Shown piece by piece: positions 51,995 to 60,900 of a stretch of DNA of 64,000 nucleotides. The stretch lies in the NCBI RefSeq assembly GCF_001425265.1, contig NZ_LMEC01000020.1, positions 644,707 to 708,706 on the forward strand, read 5' to 3'. The first letter of the stretch is position 1, and each line of letters opens with the position of its first letter. The DNA is from Massilia sp. Root418. Its GTDB lineage: Bacteria; Pseudomonadota; Gammaproteobacteria; Burkholderiales; Burkholderiaceae_D. A model generated the notes under the pieces. It was not told the DNA's origin and ran no database searches. It worked only from the letters and a program-made list of their open reading frames with translations. Both the position numbers and the translations under genes were made by a program.

Positions 51995-52522
51995 ATGAAA
52001 AAGCTCTACTTCCTGTTTTCCCTTGCGCTCACGCTGTTCTCGCAATCCGCGCTGGCCGCGCACATCGGCTGGTATCAGCTCGACGCCACCTGGCGCGACG
52101 GCCAGTTCAGCGGCCAGTTCTACTACGACGACACCTCGCCGTACCGCATCACGCAGATCAGCGGCACGCTGACGGACCTGGCGCAGGCCACCGCCATCAA
52201 CAAGGTATGGAACCTGGAGAACGCCCAGCCGGAACCGTGGGTCTTCCTGGCCAATACCAATCCGGCCGACATGGGCGGCCACGACGCCGGCTTCTACCTC
52301 ACGCTGGTGGACCTGGGCGCCACGCTCACGCTGGACACCGCCGCCGCCAACGGCCTGTTCGACTGGAGCAGCGACGCGTTCTACAACTCCGCCCAGCTGG
52401 ACGACTCGCCGCTGCGGTCCTTCGCCATCAACGCCATCCCGGTTCCCGGCACGGCGCTGCTGCTGGCGGTGGGCCTGCTGGCGATGCGCCCGTCGCGCAA
52501 GCCGAGGCGGCAGGCTGTGTAA
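51995..52522 (+). CDS. Small exported protein with PEP-CTERM-like C-terminus
   Basis: A 175-residue protein with a signal peptide (MKKLYFLFSLALTLFSQSALA). It has a beta-rich mature part (WRDGQFSGQFYYDDTSPYRI, GGHDAGFYLTLVDLGATLTL) and a C-terminal tail IPVPGTALLLAVGLLAM followed by a basic stretch RPSRKPRR. The tail has the order motif-hydrophobic-basic expected of PEP-CTERM proteins, but with VPG in place of PEP. It may therefore be a variant exosortase substrate. CGGAGA precedes the ATG, 12 bases after the PL11 gene, so the two are co-transcribed. Confidence 0.8.
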   Translation: MKKLYFLFSLALTLFSQSALAAHIGWYQLDATWRDGQFSGQFYYDDTSPYRITQISGTLTDLAQATAINKVWNLENAQPEPWVFLANTNPADMGGHDAGFYLTLVDLGATLTLDTAAANGLFDWSSDAFYNSAQLDDSPLRSFAINAIPVPGTALLLAVGLLAMRPSRKPRRQAV

Positions 52523-52548
52523 CGGCGCCGGCCGGGCAATGGCGGCGC

Positions 52549-53145
52549 CTATGCCGTCTTGCCCTGGCCCAGCCAGCTCACCATCAGCGACGCGATCGCC
52601 GTTGCAGCAGCGCCTGCGGCAACGCGGCCGCGCTGCATCTCCCTGGTGATCGCTTCCGCTGCGCCGATGATGCCCACGCATCGCAGGCGCAGCTCCTTCT
52701 TCGGCAAATCGCAGTACGGCGCAAACACGCCACAATAGATGTCGACATAGCTGTCGATCAGCTCCTGCTGGAATGCCTCCATCCGCTCGTCGCCTTTCAG
52801 CGCGGCGGAGATGGCGTGCCATTCCGGCCCCATCGACTTGTAGCAGTCCACATACGCCGCGCCAAGCAGCGCCGCCACGTCCTTCAACTGTTTCGGCGTG
52901 CGCTTCAGCGCCTCGTGCAGCGCCACAGCCTGCTGGTCGTCGAACTGCTTGTACAGCGCGATGAGCAGGCCCGATCGCGTTTCGAAATGCTCATACGCGA
53001 TAGGCTTGCTGACGCCCGCGCGCTCGGCCAGGTAGCCCAGCGTCAGCAGGTCCGTCCCCTCTTCGCGCACGATCCTGCGTGCCGTTTCCAGCATCTGCTC
53101 GCGCCGCATTTCCTTCGACAGCCGCTTTGGTGGCGTAGTGCTCAT
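52549..53145 (-). CDS. TetR-family transcriptional regulator
   Basis: A 198-residue repressor-type protein. The N-terminal helix-turn-helix is typical (RREQMLETARRIVREEGTDL, LTLGYLAERAGVSKPIAYEH, FETRSGLLIALY). The C-terminal helical domain would bind an unknown ligand. It is divergent from two tandem oxidoreductase genes. The space between contains a promoter followed by five copies of a 14-bp repeat, the probable operator. The same TAGGTTAA half-site recurs in front of the PL8 gene. Confidence 0.94.
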   Translation of the reverse strand: MSTTPPKRLSKEMRREQMLETARRIVREEGTDLLTLGYLAERAGVSKPIAYEHFETRSGLLIALYKQFDDQQAVALHEALKRTPKQLKDVAALLGAAYVDCYKSMGPEWHAISAALKGDERMEAFQQELIDSYVDIYCGVFAPYCDLPKKELRLRCVGIIGAAEAITREMQRGRVAAGAAATAIASLMVSWLGQGKTA

Positions 53146-53161
53146 TCATTTTCTCCGCTTC

Positions 53162-53189
53162 TTGACAGCTGATTATAACGTGCTATCCT
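53162..53189 (+). promoter_or_regulatory. Sigma70 promoter of the oxidoreductase operon
   Basis: A consensus -35 TTGACA (53162-53167) and a -10 TATCCT (53184-53189) are separated by 16 bases. The predicted start near 53196 falls within the first unit of the tandem repeat array, consistent with repression by the divergent TetR protein. Confidence 0.75.
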
Positions 53190-53192
53190 ACG

Positions 53193-53262
53193 TTTCGTAA
53201 CTTACGTTTAGTAGGTTAATTATAGTAGGTTAATTTTAGTAGCTTAATTTTCGTAGCTTAAT
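53193..53262. repeat. Five tandem 14-bp repeats forming a putative TetR operator array
   Basis: The units are TTTCGTAACTTACG (degenerate), TTTAGTAGGTTAAT, TATAGTAGGTTAAT, TTTAGTAGCTTAAT and TTTCGTAGCTTAAT. They stand head to tail with no gaps, at a strict 14-base period. The array fills the space between the promoter -10 and the ribosome-binding site of the downstream gene. Its AT content contrasts with the surrounding genes. Confidence 0.85.
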
Positions 53263-53278
53263 CCAGCAAGGAGCCCAC

Positions 53279-54295
53279 ATGACACACGCACCAGTCCTCA
53301 TCATTGGCGGATCCGGTATCGTCGGAGCGCGGGCAGCGCGCGCGCTGCGCCGGCTGCACCCCGCCCTCCCCATCGCCATCGGTGGCCGGGACATGGCCAA
53401 GGCCAGCCGGGTTGCCGACGAAACCGGCAACGCCACCGCAGTCGCGGTGGACCTCAACCATCCAAGCCTCGGCCTCGCCAGCACGATCCCGTTCAGCGCG
53501 GTGGCCACGCTCCTCAAAGACGACACCCTCAATTCCCTGAAGTTTGCCCAGGCGCGCGGCATCCCCTACCTGAGCGTCTCCAGCGGCACCTTCGAAATGG
53601 CGCCCGAAGTGGCGCAATACATTCACCATCCGGGCCGCTCGGCGGTGCTGATGGCGAGCCAATGGCTGGCCGGCGCCGCCACCTTCCCGATCCTGCACTA
53701 CGCCAGCGAGTTCGCCTCGCTCGACACCATCCGCATCGGCGTAGTGCTGGACGATGAAGACATGGGCGGCCCCGCCGCCTATGCCGACTACGACCGTATC
53801 ACCGGCACGGCACCCAACGCGCTGGTGCTCTGGCAAGGCAGGTTCGAATGGCTGCCGAAGGAGGAAGGCTCCGGTACGCTGACCAGCGTCGATGGCGTGG
53901 CCATGCCCACGCAGGCCTACTCCCCGTTCGACATCGTCGGGTTGGCAGCGGCCACCAAGGCGCACAGCATCCAGCTGGACCTGGCAACGGGCGTTTCCGC
54001 CAGCCGCCGCCGTGGCGGGCCCTTCTCCACCGAGATCATCGTCGAATTGGGCGGCATCCGGCAGGACGGCAGCAGCGCCACCGTTCGGCACGAGATAGTC
54101 CATCCGCAAGGGCAGGCGCCGCTGACCGCCCTGGGCGTGGCCCTGGGCCTGGAACGCCTGCTGGGACTGGCCGGCGGTGCTCCGGTGCAGCCCGGCCTCT
54201 ACCTGCCGGAAGTGCTGATCGCCCCCAGCTACGCGGTGCACCGCATGGAGGAAGATGGCGCCCGGATAACGCGCAAGGCCGGAGGTGCGCAATGA
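53279..54295 (+). CDS. Saccharopine-dehydrogenase-like NAD(P)-binding oxidoreductase, copy 1
   Basis: A 338-residue cytoplasmic protein with an N-terminal Rossmann motif (VLIIGGSGIVGARAARALRR) of the saccharopine dehydrogenase NADP-binding type. Its C-terminal domain ends in AAxVQPGLYLPEVLIAP-like sequence. The substrate is unknown. The next gene is a clear paralogue whose ATG overlaps this stop (ATGA), so the two may form a heteromer or act on related substrates. An AAGGAG site precedes the ATG, directly downstream of the TetR array. Induction is probably by the TetR ligand. Confidence 0.82.
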   Translation: MTHAPVLIIGGSGIVGARAARALRRLHPALPIAIGGRDMAKASRVADETGNATAVAVDLNHPSLGLASTIPFSAVATLLKDDTLNSLKFAQARGIPYLSVSSGTFEMAPEVAQYIHHPGRSAVLMASQWLAGAATFPILHYASEFASLDTIRIGVVLDDEDMGGPAAYADYDRITGTAPNALVLWQGRFEWLPKEEGSGTLTSVDGVAMPTQAYSPFDIVGLAAATKAHSIQLDLATGVSASRRRGGPFSTEIIVELGGIRQDGSSATVRHEIVHPQGQAPLTALGVALGLERLLGLAGGAPVQPGLYLPEVLIAPSYAVHRMEEDGARITRKAGGAQ

Positions 54296-55317
54296 TGCCC
54301 GCCGCACGCCACCCCATCCTGCTGCTCGGCGGTTCCGGCAGCTTGGGCAGCAAGCTCGCGCGCACGCTGCGCCGCATGCATCCGCAGCAGCCCATCACCC
54401 TTGCCGCTCGCGACACGGAAAAGGCCGGCCTGCTGGCCAGGGAACTGGGCAATGCGGCAGTGGTCCAGGCGGACATGCAGCGCGACGACCTGGGCTTGCC
54501 GCCGGACGCGGCATTCAGTGCGGTGGTGGCCTGTCTCAAGGATCACGGGCTCACCGCCATGAAGTACGCGCAGGCGCGCGGATTCGCCTACATCGCCCTG
54601 TCTGAAGCGGCGTTCGAGATCGGCCCTATCGTTGCGCGCTACATCCACCAGCCCGCCATTGCGCCGGTCCTGCTGCTCGGCCATTCGATCGGCGCCGCAC
54701 CCATGCTCGCCAGCCTGCACTTTGCTGGCGAGTTCCGCAGCATCGACTCGGTCGAAATCGGCCTCGTGTTCGACCCTGCCGACACGGCAGGCGCCATGAC
54801 GGTGGCCGACATGGAACGCATCGGCGTCATCGCCACGGCACCTTTGCTGCTGCAGGACGGCAGATGGGTGTGGCAAGGCGGCAGCGCCGCACAGCGCCGC
54901 TTCACCAGTGTGGACGGCATTGTGCGCGAGGGTGCGGCAGTAGCGCTGGTCGATGTCCTCGGCATCGCCAACGCCACCGGCGCACGATCGGTGCGGCTTG
55001 ACATCGCCGAAGGCCGCACCGCCAGCAGCATGCAGGGCGGACCCGCCTCGCACGAAGTCATCATCGAGATCGCCGGCGAACGCAAGGACGGCAGCACCGG
55101 CCGCTTCCGCTATGAGCTGGTCGACAACGCCGGCTACGCCAGCATGAGTGCGCGCGGCATAGCGCTGGCGGTGGAGCGCCTGCTCGGGCTCGACGGCAGC
55201 GCCCCTGTGCCTGCCGGCCTGTACCTGCCCGAGGTGCTGCTCGCGCCGGCGGCCATGATAAGGCAGCTGGCCGCATTCGACGTGCGTGTTAGCGCCCCCT
55301 TGCCAAGTATGGCATAA
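54292..55317 (+). CDS. Saccharopine-dehydrogenase-like NAD(P)-binding oxidoreductase, copy 2
   Basis: A 341-residue paralogue of the preceding protein, similar over its whole length. The Rossmann motif is ILLLGGSGSLGSKLARTLRR, followed by MKYAQARGFAYIALSE, TSVDGIVREGAAVALVD and PAGLYLPEVLLAPAAM. The start at 54292 is supported by GGAGG and the four-base overlap with the first copy. Longer frames upstream are shadows of copy 1. The reaction is unknown. The tandem arrangement points to a gene duplication within an operon. Confidence 0.82.
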   Translation: MMPAARHPILLLGGSGSLGSKLARTLRRMHPQQPITLAARDTEKAGLLARELGNAAVVQADMQRDDLGLPPDAAFSAVVACLKDHGLTAMKYAQARGFAYIALSEAAFEIGPIVARYIHQPAIAPVLLLGHSIGAAPMLASLHFAGEFRSIDSVEIGLVFDPADTAGAMTVADMERIGVIATAPLLLQDGRWVWQGGSAAQRRFTSVDGIVREGAAVALVDVLGIANATGARSVRLDIAEGRTASSMQGGPASHEVIIEIAGERKDGSTGRFRYELVDNAGYASMSARGIALAVERLLGLDGSAPVPAGLYLPEVLLAPAAMIRQLAAFDVRVSAPLPSMA

Positions 55318-55321
55318 CAAG

Positions 55322-55355
55322 TAGGTTAACGTTATCATAGACTGAAATTAACCTA
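55322..55355. promoter_or_regulatory. TAGGTTAA inverted repeat with embedded AACGTT site before the PL8 gene
   Basis: TAGGTTAA (55322-55329) and its complement TTAACCTA (55348-55355) flank 18 bases. The half-site equals the core of the 14-bp repeats in front of the oxidoreductase operon, so the same TetR protein may act here. GTTAACGTTATC (55325-55336) overlaps the left arm and resembles the sites at 61864 and 62036. Confidence 0.6.
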
Positions 55356-55371
55356 TTTGAGGAGAGCTTTG

Positions 55372-57825
55372 ATGGTGCATCGCGTATCACCGTTCCGCCC
55401 GGCGTGGCGGCGCAGCTTGCTGCTTGCCGCCGTTCTGCAAGCGTGCCAGGCCGTTACCCCGGCGCTGGCCGATGACTTCGACGATATGCGGGCCAAGTGG
55501 CTGCTGCGCGCGGCCGGCGGTGCGGCGGCCGATACCGGCGACCGAGAGATCGCCGCCCAGCTTAAGCTCGACGACGCCAACGCGCAACGCTATTGGTCCA
55601 CCATGCAGACGGCGCCGGACCGCGCTGCGCTATGGCCTGACCTGGCTTCCACTACCGTATCTGCCCACGTCACCAGCGCCTACCGCCGCCTGGCAGCCAT
55701 GGCGGCGGTGTACGCCTCGCCCCACTCTACCCTGCGCGGCAATGCCGCACTCGGCGCCGCCGTGGTGGATGGGCTGGACTGGATGAGCAGGCACCGCTAC
55801 ACGGCCGGCCGCGCCGCCTACAACAACTGGTGGGACTGGCAGATCGGCGGGCCGATGGCGCTCAACGAGGCCGTGATGGCCGTGCGCGGCCTGCTCGCGC
55901 CGGACCAGCTGGAACGCTGCCTGGCCGCCATCGATTTCCATGTGCCCGACCCGGCATGGCGCACCAATCCCGGCGGCACCCTATCGCGCACCGAAGAAAC
56001 CGGCGCCAACCGCCTGGACAAGGCTTTCGTCGCCATCATGCGCGGCGTGAACGGCAAGCACGCTGCGAAAATCGCCCAGGGCCGCGACGCCATCAGCAAG
56101 GCGCTGCCTTACGTAAGCAGCGGCGACGGATTTTATACCGACGGCTCCTTCGTCCAGCACAGCTATGTGTCCTATATCGGCGGCTACGGCGTGGTCATCA
56201 TGGCCGACGTCGCAGCGCTGTACTACGTGCTGAACGGCTCACCGTGGCAGCTGGCGGACCCTAACGCCGGCCTGCCCTTCGACTGGTCCATGCAGGCCTA
56301 CCGTCCCTTCATCTACGACGGCGCCATGATGGACATGCAGCGCGGCCGCTCCATTTCACGCGAGTTCTATTCAGACCACAGCGTGGGCCGCACGGTGGTG
56401 GGCACGATGGCGGAACTGGCGCAAGTGCTGCCGCCCGCCCAGGGTGCTCAGCTGAAGGCCGTGCTGAAGGGCTGGATGCAGCGCGACCGCACTTTCGGCG
56501 CCTCGTATTTCACCCCGGTGGCGACGGCGCTGCCGGGCATCTACGCCGGCCTGCCGGCCTACCAGATGGGCCTACTCAAGGCGCTGCAGAAGGATGCAGC
56601 CCTGGCGCCGCTGGCCGAGGCGGTGGAAACCCGCTACTACCCGGCCACCGACCGCGCCGTGCAGCGCCGTCCCGGCCACGCGTTCGCGCTGGCGAACTTC
56701 TCGAAGCGTATCAGCTCCTTCGAATCCGGCAACGGGGAAAACCTGCGCGGCTGGTGGACCGGTGTGGGCACGCATTACCTCTACAACGCCGACCAGACCC
56801 AGTTCAGCGGCGATTTTTGGCCCACCGTCGACGCATGGCGCATGCCGGGCACCACCACCGACCATAGCGGCGGCGGCACGCCGGAAAAATGGAAGCTGTA
56901 CGCCAACGACAAGGCTGCCGTGGGCGGCGCCGAACTGGCGGGCCGGCATGCCGCCATCGGCATGGACTTCTCCACCAGTGCATGGAGCGACAGGGGCCTG
57001 CAGGGCAAGAAGGCCTGGTTCCTGTTCGGGGACCGGGTGGTGGCGGTCGGCTCGGCCATCTCCGCCACGAAGCCGGTGGAGACTATCGTCGAAAACCGCA
57101 AGCTGAATGCCGACGGCAGCAATGCCCTGACCGTCAACGGCGCGCGCCAGCCGGCAACGGCAGGCTGGTCGCACGCGCTGCCGAAGACCAAGTGGGCGCA
57201 TCTGGCGGGGAGCGTGCCCGGCGCCGATATCGGCTACGTATTCCCGGACGCGCCTACCGTGCAGGGCTTGCGCGAGACGCGCACCGGCGTCTGGCGCGAC
57301 ATCAATGTGGAAGGTTCCACCAAACCGGTCAGCGCGCGCTATCTGAGCCTGGCGCTGCCGCACGGCGCCAGCCCCACTGACGGCGCCTACACTTTCATCC
57401 TGCTGCCCAACCGCAGCGCAGCCCAGGTTGCGGCGTTTGCCGCCACCAACCCGGTGCGGGTGGCTGAGCGCTCGGCCAGCGCCACCGCAGTGACTGACAG
57501 CGCGCTGGGCCTGACCGGCCTGGTGTTCTGGGAGGATGCCGCCAAGACGGTCAAAGTGGCGGGCCGGCCGTATCTGGCCAGCGACCGCAAGGCGGCAGTG
57601 GTGGTGCAGCAGGACGGCGCAGGCCTGCAACTGGCGGTGTCCGATCCAACCCAGGAAAATACGGATACGATCCACCTGGAGCTGCACCGCAGCGCGAGTG
57701 CCGTCCTGTCGCATGACCCGGCCATCACGGTGCAGCAACTGAGTCCCACCATCAAGCTGACCGTGGCGGTGAAAGGCTCGGCGGGCAAATCGTATCAGGC
57801 GAGTTTCAAGCTGAAGCGCCCGTGA
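55372..57825 (+). CDS. PL8 family polysaccharide lyase (hyaluronan/chondroitin/xanthan-lyase type), exported
   Basis: An 817-residue secreted lyase with a signal peptide cut near PALADD. It has an N-terminal (alpha/alpha)5 toroid and C-terminal beta-sandwiches of family PL8. Active-site segments are AYNNWWDWQIGGPMALN with Asn, DGSFVQHSYVSYIGGYG with the catalytic His and Tyr, and MMDMQRGRSISR with Arg. The family cleaves uronic-acid-containing polysaccharides such as hyaluronan, chondroitin or xanthan to unsaturated products. The exact substrate is not evident. GGAG lies seven bases before the ATG at 55372, which I prefer over an in-frame TTG upstream. It lies 54 bases after the oxidoreductase operon, with its own putative operators. 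Confidence 0.92.
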   Translation: MVHRVSPFRPAWRRSLLLAAVLQACQAVTPALADDFDDMRAKWLLRAAGGAAADTGDREIAAQLKLDDANAQRYWSTMQTAPDRAALWPDLASTTVSAHVTSAYRRLAAMAAVYASPHSTLRGNAALGAAVVDGLDWMSRHRYTAGRAAYNNWWDWQIGGPMALNEAVMAVRGLLAPDQLERCLAAIDFHVPDPAWRTNPGGTLSRTEETGANRLDKAFVAIMRGVNGKHAAKIAQGRDAISKALPYVSSGDGFYTDGSFVQHSYVSYIGGYGVVIMADVAALYYVLNGSPWQLADPNAGLPFDWSMQAYRPFIYDGAMMDMQRGRSISREFYSDHSVGRTVVGTMAELAQVLPPAQGAQLKAVLKGWMQRDRTFGASYFTPVATALPGIYAGLPAYQMGLLKALQKDAALAPLAEAVETRYYPATDRAVQRRPGHAFALANFSKRISSFESGNGENLRGWWTGVGTHYLYNADQTQFSGDFWPTVDAWRMPGTTTDHSGGGTPEKWKLYANDKAAVGGAELAGRHAAIGMDFSTSAWSDRGLQGKKAWFLFGDRVVAVGSAISATKPVETIVENRKLNADGSNALTVNGARQPATAGWSHALPKTKWAHLAGSVPGADIGYVFPDAPTVQGLRETRTGVWRDINVEGSTKPVSARYLSLALPHGASPTDGAYTFILLPNRSAAQVAAFAATNPVRVAERSASATAVTDSALGLTGLVFWEDAAKTVKVAGRPYLASDRKAAVVVQQDGAGLQLAVSDPTQENTDTIHLELHRSASAVLSHDPAITVQQLSPTIKLTVAVKGSAGKSYQASFKLKRP

Positions 57826-57941
57826 AACGGCGCTGAGGCAGCCCTGCGGCGGCCATGGACTGCTCTGCGCCGCTCTGCGCAGCTCAGGGCAGCGGCACCT
57901 GATCATCCTTGCAGCGGCGCCAGGGGGCCGTGCGGTCCACC

Positions 57942-60900
57942 CTAGCGCGGGCGGTAGCCGCGCTGGCGGAACTGCGTGTCGACGAACCATTGTTCGATCA
58001 GCGCTGGCACATCGGCATCCGCCGCCGGCACAGCTGCCCCGCTCTCCGCGCTTGCCGGATAGCCGTGGAAGGTATTGCCGCGCCAGGCATAGCGGGCATG
58101 GCTGCCTGATTTCTTGAACGCGCGGTACAAGGCGCCGCTGCCGCTGGTGTCGACAAACCGGTTACCGCGCAGTTCAAGCACGTCGCTGGTGCCCTTGTCG
58201 TGGCTTTCCAGCAGCGGCGTGGCGCCGCTGGTCACCACCAGGTTACCGCTGACGACGGCGCTGTCCAGCCCCGCCACCAGGATAACGCGCCGCTTGTCGT
58301 ACAGGCTCAGGTTCCGCTCCACCACCACGTCCTCCGCCATGGCCTGCTGGCCCAATCCATCCTTGCCGCAGGCGCAGAACAGCATCAAGCCGCCCGCGTT
58401 GTCGTGGCTGTAGTTGGCGTAGACCCGCGTGCCGCGCGTGCCCATGTCGGCATCGAAGGCCATGCCGTCGCCGGATTCGATTTCGGGCCGCAAGCGCACG
58501 CCGTGCACTTCGTTGTACTGGAACACGGCGCCATCCGTGTTGATGGCCCAGGCGCCGGCGCTGTTGCCGGGCGAGCGCATCCAGATGTCGTAAAGCAGGT
58601 TGGCTTCGGCCAGCGGCGCGGTGGCGGTGCGCACCACGATGCCGTCGCCGCCGATGTCGTGGATCTTATTATTGCGGAACACCAGCCGTGTGGACGGGTG
58701 GAACTCGCTTGCCGCCTGCGCAGCGCTTTCCTGTAGATAGCCGGGGTTGTTTTTATACGGCGGGAAGTCGCCACAAGGCGCGCCGCGCGGGCGGCACATC
58801 CAGGCCGAGCGGTTCGACAGGCCAATGCCATCCACGTGGTAGATCTCGCTGTTTTCAACCAGCACGTCGTCAAAATTGGTCTTTTTCTGGCGGACGCCCC
58901 GGCGTTCGCTGTCACGCGTCACTTCAAACAACATGCCGCCGGTGGCTTTGTAGGCCAGCTGGCGGCCCGGCTCGTCCTTCAGATAGCCGCGCACATGGTG
59001 CACCAGCACGTCGTTGATGCGGTAGTGGCGGCCGGTGCCAAAGTCCTCCAGCTGCACCAGCAGGCCGACCCGCCCCGCTTCTTCCAGCCCGTCGTTGCTC
59101 AGTTCCAGCCCGTTGATTTCCCAGTGCTCGACATTGAACAGGTGCAGCGCGGCGCGGTTGAACTGGCCGTCGCCGGCGGTGCACAGCGTATGGTAGGGGC
59201 TCACGCCTTCGGGCTGCTTGCTGGCTTCTGTCCTCGCCTGCGTTGGATCGGGGCGCGACGAACGGCAGCCCGCCGCGATTGCGGGACGCGGCAGGGCCGT
59301 ATCGCCGTAGCTGTCCACCACGATCGGGGCGCCGGATGCGCCCGAGCTGCCGGGCATGGGCCGGAAGCTGTCATAGCACGTGGCGCCGCGCTTGAACAGG
59401 ATGCGCGTGCCGGGCTGGAAGCGGATGGCGTTCAGCTGTGAGAGGCTGTTCAGGGGCTGCTGCAGGCTTCCCGATCCGGCCGCAGCGGCCGAGCAATCGA
59501 TGTGCAGCACGGGGCCGGCCTCCGCTGCCTGCGGGTGAGGCTTCGGCTGCGGCTGCGGCTGCGGCTGCGGCTGCGGCTGCGGGCGAGTCTGCGGCTGCGG
59601 CTGCGCCTGAGATTCCACGCTGACGCTGACCGGCTCGGCGAGGCGTTGCGCGGCCTCCTTGACGTAGCGCTCCCACGCTGCCGGCGTGGGGAAGTCGGCG
59701 CTCTTGCTCCAGCCCGCGCCCAGGTGGTAGACGAAGGGCTTGCCCGCCTGCGCCTTGCCCACCGCCAGATACTGGCCTTCATGCGGCAGGTGCCGCCCGT
59801 CCAGCAGCACCGCGCACGCCACGCTGCCGTCCGCGCCGGCCGTTCCGTGGGGCGGTTCCCAGTAGCTCATCCAGCCCTTGCCCTGGCTATAGCGCCCTTC
59901 CCCTTCACGCCGGGCGATGCCGACGCCGATCTCCAGCGGACCATTGGCGGCAAAGCGGCTTTCCACGCGGCTGAAATTCGTGCCCGCGTCAATGGACACG
60001 CGGCGCAGCTCGGATACCTGGCTCCCGCCTGCGTCCCAGCTGTCAAAGGTCAGCTCGAAGATGGCGCGCAGCGGACCGTCCGCCAGCACCTTCCACTTGC
60101 TGAAGTTGGACGAGGGATGCAGCCGGCCGCCGTCGAACACGGCCAGCCCGCCGCAGCCGAGCGCCTTGCCCACCTTGTAGAAATCCATGCCCTCGCCCCG
60201 GTCCGTGTGGTAGTCGCCGCTGGCGTACCATTTGTCCAGCACCAGCGCGCGGGTGCGCTTGGACCACACGTCCACGCCGGCGCTGACCAGCATCTCCTTC
60301 GGATCGCGCATGATGGCCGGGCCGTAGACGCGGTGCGCGGTGCGGTCGTTCTCCCAGGCGAAATCGTCCAGCCGCTCCGGCACGAAGCGCGCATGCGCCT
60401 TGGCGTCCACTGGCGGCACGGCGGGCAGCGCGGCGCGCGGCAGCACGTGGTAGCGCCGCGTTTCCCCCGGCGCCAGCGTGGCCTGGAACAGCACGCCCCG
60501 CTCCAGCCGCTGGCTAGGCACGATGCGCGACGTGGCCGCGTCCAGCAGCGCCACCTCATTGATCCCCTTAGTCGCCCCCGCCAGCGGCGCCTCCACCGAT
60601 TCGTCCGCCCGGTGCAGGCTGCTGCCATTGCGCACCTCAACCACGCTGGACGGCGTGCTGTCCAGCAGCCGCATGCGGTAGATCTCGCTGCCCGCCATCA
60701 GGAAGGCGCCCACGCCGTAGACATCGGTGAATTCGGGATCATAGGATTTCGGGTCGGCGCCGACAGGCTGCACGTGGGTCAGCTTGCCGTCCGCGTTGAT
60801 GTTGGCCACCAGCGCATCCCAGGCCTTTGCCGCAGCGCGGCCAAAGCGCGCCCGGTCCAGTATGCCCTGGTTCACGCCGTAGGCCAGCGCATACGTGTAC

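Noticed and set aside
53193..53262. The 14-bp array as a CRISPR array
   Set aside because: The units are contiguous with no unique spacers, and they lie between a promoter and a gene.
59545..59604. The short-period repeat as a CRISPR or phase-variation switch
   Set aside because: The unit is six bases with no spacers, and length changes keep the reading frame, so it is neither a CRISPR array nor an on/off switch.
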